DNA from: Trinickia violacea
GTDB taxonomy: Bacteria; Pseudomonadota; Gammaproteobacteria; Burkholderiales; Burkholderiaceae
Direction of reading: 5' to 3'
Assembly: GCF_005280735.1 (NCBI RefSeq)
Contig: NZ_CP040078.1
Span: forward strand, 62,001 to 126,000
Length of the DNA stretch: 64,000 nucleotides
Below, piece after piece: positions 58,265-64,000 of the stretch. Both the position numbers and the translations under genes were made by a program. The notes beneath the pieces were generated by a model, which ran no database searches, had not been told where the DNA came from, and saw nothing but the letters and a program-made list of their open reading frames with translations. The first letter of the stretch is position 1; the number at the start of each line of letters is the position of its first letter.

Positions 58265-58900
58265 CTAATTGGAAGCGGTCACGTCGTGATAGGCGGCGAG
58301 CAGTTCCGACGGTGTCGCGAAGCCGTCGATGCGCAACCAGGGCTTGCCGGGCGAGGCGCGCAGGAATGCAACCGGCGTGTGGTTCATCTTGTCGCCCCGA
58401 TAGACGTTGAACGCGCGCTGCGCCGCAACGCTCGCCTCGACCGTGCCGGTATAGTGCTGCCACTCGGGGCCGGCTTCGAACCTGGCCGCGTAGGCCTTGA
58501 GCCGTGCCGGCGTGTCCTCTTCCGGATCGATCGAGATCGACACGATGTGGACCTTGTCCCGGTCGCTGCCCAGATCGCTCTGAAATTTCCCGAGCGTCTG
58601 GCTGATCATCGGGCAGATCGTCGTGCAGGTGGTGTAGATGAATGTCAGGATCACTGGCCGGCCATCGTTCAGCTCGTTGATCAGCGAGACGGTCTTGCCG
58701 TCGTCGCGCACGAGTTCGACCGAGGGCAGCGTGTACTGGGCCGTCGTGCGCGTCGTCATGCCCGCCATCATGTGATGATGCGCGTGAGGATCGGCAACGG
58801 CCGCAGCGTCCTCGGCGGGTGCGCTCCACGCCGCCGTTGCCGCGAGCGCCGCGCCCGTCATCACGAATGCGCCGATCCTTGATTTTGCAGTCCTTTTCAT
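58265..58900 (-). CDS. SCO1/SenC family copper-chaperone/thiol protein
   Basis: The 211-residue protein has a signal peptide, a His/Met-rich stretch (DPHAHHHMMAGM) and a thioredoxin-like Sco domain with the copper motif CTTICP (about residues 90-95) and the distal His in GDKMNHTPVAF. Sco proteins deliver copper to cytochrome oxidase or manage periplasmic thiols. It is the first gene of the pair with response regulator 1. Confidence 0.9.
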   Translation of the reverse strand: MKRTAKSRIGAFVMTGAALAATAAWSAPAEDAAAVADPHAHHHMMAGMTTRTTAQYTLPSVELVRDDGKTVSLINELNDGRPVILTFIYTTCTTICPMISQTLGKFQSDLGSDRDKVHIVSISIDPEEDTPARLKAYAARFEAGPEWQHYTGTVEASVAAQRAFNVYRGDKMNHTPVAFLRASPGKPWLRIDGFATPSELLAAYHDVTASN

Positions 58901-59182
58901 ACTGGTCTCCAGAAACGAGAAGAAAGTCGCGCTGCACGATGCGCAGGTCGCGGCGCTTTCACTCCCTCACACGTGCAGTGTCATGAGTTTGCAGGCAAGG
59001 GTCATTGGATGAGGGACCCCAAACGACGGTAGGGCATCCCCGCTTGATGGAAAACCCGCACTGTGCAACCGGGATGTCCCCACACTGCGACCCTATCAAT
59101 TCCCCGTTGTGGCGCGCCTGGATCGCGGCCTACAATTTCGGTAATCTTGCGATTTGCTTATACCGACCCATCGGGAGCTCCA

Positions 59183-60316
59183 ATGGATGAAAGGCCGCCA
59201 GGGGGACCGCAGGTAGGATTGCTAGATCTGATCGAAGCAATGCGCACGCTTCGTAGCGCGGCCCACCCCAGCCAACCCGACACCGGCGTCGTGACCGACG
59301 CGCGTGGCGCCGCGCTCGCGATTCTCACGCCCGATGGGACCTTCGTGTCGGCAAACCGCAGCGCCTCCGCGTTGCTCGGCTATTCGAGCGCCGAGCTCGT
59401 TGGCAAGCGTCTCGACGACCTTGCGCCCGATGACTTTCGCGCCGAATTGGCAGACGAATTGTCCGCGAGCGCGGCTCGCGAGTTTCATTCGTTCAGTGCG
59501 GTTATCAGCGGCCGGACGGGCCATCCAACGCGGCTCGCGCTGCATCAACAACGGTTGCCCACGAGACAGACGGAATCGATCGTCTTGCTGACGCTTTTCG
59601 AAGAGCCCCTGATCTTCGAGCCCAGGTCTGCCGACCCGCCCAAGCTGTTCGATGCAAGCGAGCGGTTGTGCCAGAGGTATCTGATGATGGGCCAGCAGAA
59701 GGAGCGCCAGCGTCTTGCTGCGGAATTGCACGATGGCCTCGGGCAGGCATTGACCCTCGTCAAGCTGATGACGGAGGACGCACTGATGCGCATACGCCGC
59801 GGGCAGGTCGACGATGCGGCGAACCTGCTGGATGCGACCGTGTTCAGAGTCCGCGAAACGATTGGCGACGTGCGGCAGATATGCGGCGAACTGCGGCCGC
59901 TCATGCTGGACAAGCTGGGGCTGCCTGCGGCATTGGGTTCGCTGTGCCGGCGCATCGAGCACGGCACGGAGACGATGTCGGTGGTGTTCGACTGCGATGT
60001 CGTGGATAAGGACGTGCCTGAGCATCTGAAGGCGGACATGTTCAGAGTGGCTCAGGAGGCGCTGAACAACGCCGTCAAGCATGCCGAGGCTACGGAAATC
60101 TCCCTCAGCCTGCGGCGTGACGCGGGCGGCTTGCTGTTGACGATTCAGGACAACGGCATCGGCTATGAGAACCACCCGCTCGCCACGGAAGACGCGTATA
60201 CGACAGGACTGGGCCTGATCGGAATGCAGCACCGCGTCGAGATGCACGGCGGCGCGTTCTCGATCGAGTCATCCGCCGCGACGGGTACCCGCGTCTGCGC
60301 GACCTGGATGCTCTAG
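59183..60316 (+). CDS. Soluble PAS-HisKA_3 sensor histidine kinase
   Basis: The 377-residue protein has no membrane helix. A PAS domain (about 45-150, ILTPDGTFVSANRSASALLG) is followed by HisKA_3 dimerisation (RLAAELHDGLGQALTLVK, phosphoacceptor His at about residue 182) and a HATPase domain (VAQEALNNAVKHAEATEISL, IQDNGIGYENH, GLGLIGMQHRVEMHGG). This class pairs with NarL-type regulators, two of which flank it. The ATG at 59183 has GGGAG 5 nt upstream. It is divergent from the Sco gene and converges with response regulator 2. Confidence 0.9.
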   Translation: MDERPPGGPQVGLLDLIEAMRTLRSAAHPSQPDTGVVTDARGAALAILTPDGTFVSANRSASALLGYSSAELVGKRLDDLAPDDFRAELADELSASAAREFHSFSAVISGRTGHPTRLALHQQRLPTRQTESIVLLTLFEEPLIFEPRSADPPKLFDASERLCQRYLMMGQQKERQRLAAELHDGLGQALTLVKLMTEDALMRIRRGQVDDAANLLDATVFRVRETIGDVRQICGELRPLMLDKLGLPAALGSLCRRIEHGTETMSVVFDCDVVDKDVPEHLKADMFRVAQEALNNAVKHAEATEISLSLRRDAGGLLLTIQDNGIGYENHPLATEDAYTTGLGLIGMQHRVEMHGGAFSIESSAATGTRVCATWML

Positions 60317-60323
60317 ATCGCGC

Positions 60324-61103
60324 TCAGTTGCCCGCATCGCCGATCCTGTATTCGGGCAGTTCGCCCCCTGGGCTGGAGTCTGGCGCCGGATCGGAGCGTT
60401 CCGGCAAGTGCTCATCGTCCACGTTCGGCTCAGCGCACTTGGCGGCGAGCGAGGTCAGCAGCCCCATGTTCATCGCGACGAGAACCAGTTCCGTAAGATT
60501 GACGATATGGAGCTTGTGCATCATGCTCGCACGATACTTCTCGATCGTCTTCGGACTCAGGTTCAGGTATTGCCCGACCTGCCGGTTGGTGCGTCCTTCC
60601 GCGATCAGCTTCAGCACGCTGCGCTCGCGCGCCGTCAGCACGTCCCATACATGCTTCGGTGCGGGCGCTTCGCGGCCGCTGACGAACGAGTCGACCATGT
60701 ACCCATACACGTCCGCGCTCAGATGTTTCTTACCCTGCATGACGGAGCGCATCGCGACCAGCAGCTCGTCAAACGATACGTCCTTCAGCACGTAACCGTC
60801 GACGCCAGCACGCAGCGCTTCCCGCACGTACTCCTCGTTTTGATGCACCGTGAGCGCAATGATCCGCACGCTCGGCGATCGCCGCTTGATCGTCGCGCTG
60901 GCATCGATGCCATTCATCCCCCGCATCGACAGATCCATCAGGATCAGATGAGGGGTGAGCGTCATCGCCTGCTGGCAGGCTTCCTTGCCGTCTCTTGCTT
61001 CGCCGACGACGTCATAGTCGCCTTGCGCACACAGCATCGAACGTAGCCCATTTCTCAGCAGATCGTGATCCTCTGCGATGACAACGCGACATTTGGTATT
61101 CAT
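60324..61103 (-). CDS. NarL/FixJ family response regulator 2 with C-terminal tail
   Basis: The 259-residue protein has a receiver domain (VVIAEDHDLLRNGL, acceptor Asp in LILMDLSMRGM near residue 57) and a LuxR HTH (TARERSVLKLIAEGRTNRQV and LSPKTIEKYRASMMHKLH). Unlike its paralogue it carries an extra tail of about 45 residues (AEPNVDDEHLPERSDPAPDS) that is acidic and Pro-rich. GGGGAGA lies 6 nt upstream of the ATG at 61103. The stop is 7 nt from the stop of the kinase gene. Confidence 0.9.
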   Translation of the reverse strand: MNTKCRVVIAEDHDLLRNGLRSMLCAQGDYDVVGEARDGKEACQQAMTLTPHLILMDLSMRGMNGIDASATIKRRSPSVRIIALTVHQNEEYVREALRAGVDGYVLKDVSFDELLVAMRSVMQGKKHLSADVYGYMVDSFVSGREAPAPKHVWDVLTARERSVLKLIAEGRTNRQVGQYLNLSPKTIEKYRASMMHKLHIVNLTELVLVAMNMGLLTSLAAKCAEPNVDDEHLPERSDPAPDSSPGGELPEYRIGDAGN

Positions 61104-61635
61104 GCCTTTTCTCCCCGGTTCTACTGGTCCCGGTCGCTGGCGATATTCCCGCATTCACAAATCTTTTACTTTTTGATTTCGAATTCCGAAGTGTTTGCTT
61201 CACGTTTCTGTCAGGCGACTGCGATGTGTCTGAGATTCGCAAGGTTCGCGCCACCTCTCTGCAAGCGAGCAACGGCGCGGATCTCTGCATTTCCCGGCAC
61301 ATCGGGAGCACTTGGGATGTCGAAAATGTTTCAGATTTGAACGTCTTCGACTTTTTCCGAGGATTGGTATCACTACGGATCGCGGGGAAATCACTCCTTT
61401 TTTGCCACCGCACGAAAATGAATTCGTGGCAATTGCGTAAATTGAGAACAATGCAGACACCGCACGTGACAATTGATTTATTACCGCCGATTTCCGCCCG
61501 TTACCGTCTGTTTCGAACGTAAAGTTCCTGAACTGGGCATCGCGGCAGCCATTTCACGCCTCAAGATGTAGGGAGGTGCCCCATTGCTGATCCGTTCTTT
61601 CTTACACCACAATTCAGGTGCAGGAGAACAGGAAG
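61104..61635. promoter_or_regulatory. 532-bp AT-rich intergenic region
   Basis: Divergent spacer between response regulator 2 and the transglycosylase, clearly AT-richer than the coding DNA (runs near 61155-61175, 61335-61400 and 61430-61490). No gene, repeat or RNA was recognised. It should hold the promoters of both genes and possibly response-regulator binding sites. Confidence 0.4.
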
Positions 61636-62268
61636 ATGCATTCGCGCCAGCCATCCACGTTGAGAAGTGTGACCGTTGCCGCATTCGCGATGCTCGGCGT
61701 GGTGTTGCCAGGTTCGGCGCTCGCACAGATATTTGGCGGGGTCGACAGCAACGGAGCGATCGTTCTCACGAACGTGCCGGGCAAGCCCGGATTGAAGGTC
61801 ATCGTCGCAGATGACCCGCCAGGCGAACCTGGCGCGAAGCGCACGTCCCGCAAGTCATCCGGCAGCGCTCAGCTCGCCTTGTTCGCGGATGTGATCGACG
61901 AGGCCAGCCGCTCCTATCGCGTTCAGCCCGAACTCCTTCGCGCGGTGATCGACGTCGAGTCGAGATACAACCCGAAGGCAGTGTCGGACAAAGGTGCGCT
62001 GGGACTGATGCAGTTGATGCCGGAAACCGCCCGTCGCTTCTCGGAAGGCGACATGCTTAATCCACGAGACAACGTGCTGGCCGGCGCCCGCTATCTGCGA
62101 TTCCTCCTCGATCTGTTCAAGGAGAATGTCGAGCTCACGCTGGCCGCTTACAATGCCGGCGAGAATGCCGTGATTCGTGCCGGCTATCGTATTCCGTCGC
62201 TGCCTGAAACACGACTGTACGTTCCGCGAGTGCTGGAGCGTTACAAGCAGCTTCTCGCGGCCAGTTGA
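61636..62268 (+). CDS. Lytic transglycosylase (Slt/MltE-like)
   Basis: The 210-residue protein has a signal peptide (cleavage near SALAQ, residue 31), a linker, and an SLT domain: LLRAVIDVESRYNPKAVSDK with catalytic Glu, GALGLMQLMPETARRFS, and ELTLAAYNAGENAVIRAG. The ATG at 61636 has AGGAG 10 nt upstream; an upstream GTG lies inside that site. It cuts peptidoglycan and could open the wall for the nearby secretion machine, as VirB1/PilT-linked enzymes do. Confidence 0.9.
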   Translation: MHSRQPSTLRSVTVAAFAMLGVVLPGSALAQIFGGVDSNGAIVLTNVPGKPGLKVIVADDPPGEPGAKRTSRKSSGSAQLALFADVIDEASRSYRVQPELLRAVIDVESRYNPKAVSDKGALGLMQLMPETARRFSEGDMLNPRDNVLAGARYLRFLLDLFKENVELTLAAYNAGENAVIRAGYRIPSLPETRLYVPRVLERYKQLLAAS

Positions 62269-62291
62269 TCGCCGAAGGACTTGCGCACGCG

Positions 62292-62801
62292 TCACGGAAA
62301 CGCGGGGATGGTCGGGTCTGTTCCCTCGATGTGCGCCTCCTCGTGGTGAATCTTGATCATCTGCTCGATCTCCTCCACGCGGTCCTTCGGAACGTCGATC
62401 ATCATCAGAAGCTCGCCCCGACCGATCCCTTCTTCGAAGCGCTTCAATCGCGTGTTCGGCACATCGATGCCGATCATCGAGGCCGCCCATGCGCCGAATC
62501 CCGCGCCTGAAAGCGTGATCGCCAGCACGGCGCCGCCGGTGATTTCGAGGTCTTCGGGCGGAAAAGCGAGTGAAATCAGCGCCATCATCATCCCGGTCGC
62601 GCAGCCCACTACTGTGCCTCGCGTCAGCGCCGGCAGCAGGTCGCTGCTTTGCGCGAGCGATGCCTGCGGCAGGCCATTGATTGACACATTCTCGTTGGCG
62701 ATGACATGCATATGCCGCCACTCGACCCGCTGCATCAGCATCTCGTTGACGATCGCCCACGCACACTGTTGGGTCGGCAACAGAAGATAGATTCGTCTCA
62801 T
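62292..62801 (-). CDS. DUF1269 family membrane protein
   Basis: The 169-residue protein has two hydrophobic segments (about 62-80 and 90-110) between hydrophilic ends, with RVEWRHMHVIANENV at the start and GELLMMIDVPKDRVEEIEQM with GTDPTIPAFP at the end. These fit DUF1269. The role of the family is unknown. It converges with the transglycosylase gene. Confidence 0.8.
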   Translation of the reverse strand: MRRIYLLLPTQQCAWAIVNEMLMQRVEWRHMHVIANENVSINGLPQASLAQSSDLLPALTRGTVVGCATGMMMALISLAFPPEDLEITGGAVLAITLSGAGFGAWAASMIGIDVPNTRLKRFEEGIGRGELLMMIDVPKDRVEEIEQMIKIHHEEAHIEGTDPTIPAFP

Positions 62802-62936
62802 TTCGGTGACTCCTACTTTGCACCGGGCTCACACCGAGACCCGTGATTACATTCTTGTCCCCGCCGCAGCGGGCTTGAAGTAGGAGGGCTCGCCGAAATG
62901 CGTGGGTAGAGAACCGTATATAGTCTTTCGTTATCC

Positions 62937-64000
62937 TCACAGACTGCCGTAGCTATGCAAGCCGGACAGGAACATGTTGACGCCGAGGAACGCGAACGTC
63001 GTGACCAACAGGCCGGTCAGCGCCCACCAGGCAGCGACCGCGCCACGCAGCCCCTTCATCAAGCGCATGTGCAGCCACGCCGCGTAGTTCAGCCAGACGA
63101 TCAGCGCCCAGGTCTCCTTCGGGTCCCAGCTCCAGTAGCCGCCCCAGGCTTCGGCGGCCCACAGCGCGCCGAGGATCGTCGCGATCGTGAAGAACGCGAA
63201 GCCGACGGCGATCGACTTGTACATCACGTCGTCGAGCACGTCGAGTTCGGGCAGGCGGTCGGCGAGCACACCGCGCTTTTTCATCAGGTACGCCACGCCG
63301 ACCATCGCCGACAGCGCAAAGCTGCCGTAGCCGATGAAGTTCGCCGGCACGTGGATCTTCATCCACCAGCTTTGCAGCGCCGGCACGAGCGGCTGGATCT
63401 GCTGCGCGTCGCGCGAGATCGAGTACCACATCAGAAAGCCGACCGCGGCGCTGATGATCAAGAGGACAAACGCCCCAAGCGCGCGCGTGTTGTAGTGCTG
63501 CTCGTAGTACAGATAGAAAAGCGCCGTGATGAGGCTGAACAGCACGAACACTTCATACAGATTCGAGATGGGGATGTGGCCGACGTCGGCGCCGATCAGA
63601 TACGACTCGTACCAGCGCACCATCATGCCCGTGAAGCCCATCAGCACGGCGGCCCAGGTGAGCTTGGAGCCGATCGCGCCGCCCGACGGCGAGCGCGACA
63701 GCATGCCGATCCAGTAGAACAGCGTGGCGAGCACGAAGAGCGCGCTCATCCAAAGAATTGCCGACTGGCTCGACAGGAAATACTTCAGAAAAAACGCGGA
63801 ATCCGCGCGCGTCAGATCGCCTTGGTAGATCTGAATCGCGAACAGCGACAGCACGGCGATGCCCGCAATCAGCAAGCGCACCGGCTTCCAGCGCCACCCC
63901 AGCACGACGAACACGGGCACCGAGCACACCAGCACGAGCTTGTCGTAGTAGTTCATGAAGGCGTGGTAGCGCGATAGCGCGAACCCCGCTCCGGCGACCA
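62937..64000 (-). CDS. ccsB: Cytochrome c biogenesis protein CcsB/ResC type (5' end outside window)
   Basis: The frame runs open to the right edge. Before the internal Met at 63956 it reads VAGAGFALSRYHAF, which continues the protein, so the true start lies beyond the window. The visible 354 residues have eight or so membrane helices, the tryptophan-rich haem-handling motif WGGYWSWDPKETWALIVWLN (about 110 residues from the end) and a histidine in GADVGHIPISNLYEV. CcsB with its partner ResB delivers haem to apocytochromes c (System II). Confidence 0.9.
   Translation of the reverse strand, partial: VAGAGFALSRYHAFMNYYDKLVLVCSVPVFVVLGWRWKPVRLLIAGIAVLSLFAIQIYQGDLTRADSAFFLKYFLSSQSAILWMSALFVLATLFYWIGMLSRSPSGGAIGSKLTWAAVLMGFTGMMVRWYESYLIGADVGHIPISNLYEVFVLFSLITALFYLYYEQHYNTRALGAFVLLIISAAVGFLMWYSISRDAQQIQPLVPALQSWWMKIHVPANFIGYGSFALSAMVGVAYLMKKRGVLADRLPELDVLDDVMYKSIAVGFAFFTIATILGALWAAEAWGGYWSWDPKETWALIVWLNYAAWLHMRLMKGLRGAVAAWWALTGLLVTTFAFLGVNMFLSGLHSYGSL

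Noticed and set aside
61104..61635. Possible regulatory RNA in the AT-rich spacer
   Set aside because: No stable hairpin followed by a T-run and no known riboswitch or sRNA motif could be recognised by eye; kept only as an intergenic region.

Overview
The window is a stretch of a high-GC betaproteobacterial chromosome, most likely from the Burkholderiaceae (Burkholderia, Paraburkholderia, Caballeronia or Trinickia). This rests on an anthranilate-dioxygenase cluster in the known Burkholderia order, an ArgP/LysE pair, the CcsB-type cytochrome c assembly protein at the right edge, and codon use throughout. No rRNA, tRNA or CRISPR array was seen.

Layout. 0-2 kb: end of a surface-glycan decoration operon (membrane protein, GtrA flippase, GT2 glycosyltransferase) and a tiny XapX protein. 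2-9 kb: an internally deleted quinone reductase, an AraC regulator, an SMP-30 lactonase coupled to a small HTH protein, an FNR-type regulator, a DUF72 protein and the ArgP/LysE exporter pair. 8.9-13.6 kb: a complete three-component anthranilate 1,2-dioxygenase operon (andAc-Ad-Ab-Aa) with divergent andR. 14.2-18.7 kb: a lower-GC, rearranged glycan island with an ATP-grasp enzyme, a TupA-like remnant, a secreted GH85-like endoglycosidase lying between two inverted IS630 3' ends, an IS110 scrap and an apparent FkbM/glycosidase chimera.

18.9-27.8 kb: small-molecule catabolism. It holds class II aldolases, a periplasmic binding protein with an ornithine-cyclodeaminase homologue and an acetylpolyamine-deacetylase-like HDAC under a divergent Lrp/AsnC regulator, then ketopantoate reductase, amidohydrolase and cytochrome c genes. 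28-32.7 kb: an ECF41 sigma-factor neighbourhood (CMD-family protein, cupin, LysR, OsmC/Ohr, NmrA-like epimerase) with a consensus-like ECF41 promoter and a pair of near-identical upstream elements. 32.7-33.2 kb: two decayed gene ends (MarR and an MFS transporter) fused at one breakpoint. 33.2-44.6 kb: an SbmA/YddA-like ABC transporter, a repeat-bearing secreted protein with a DUF2092 protein, a non-haem haloperoxidase-like hydrolase, a DUF4239 protein, an ArsR-SRPBCC-DUF899-GST operon and an SDR-AraC pair.

44.9-47.5 kb: copper-related genes, including a CopC with its middle deleted, CopD, a putative outer-membrane protein and a His-rich DUF2946 protein. 47.5-57.4 kb: an 11-gene type II secretion/type IV pilus hybrid machine. 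It has GspG, F and E, PilM/N/O/P-like assembly proteins, a lipoprotein secretin with an N-terminal TPR-like region, and three further pseudopilin-like proteins. It is followed by a Sco protein, two paralogous NarL-type response regulators, a soluble PAS-HisKA_3 kinase and a lytic transglycosylase. This reads as one regulated envelope machine and is the most interesting system here. The window closes with a DUF1269 protein and ccsB, which runs off the edge.
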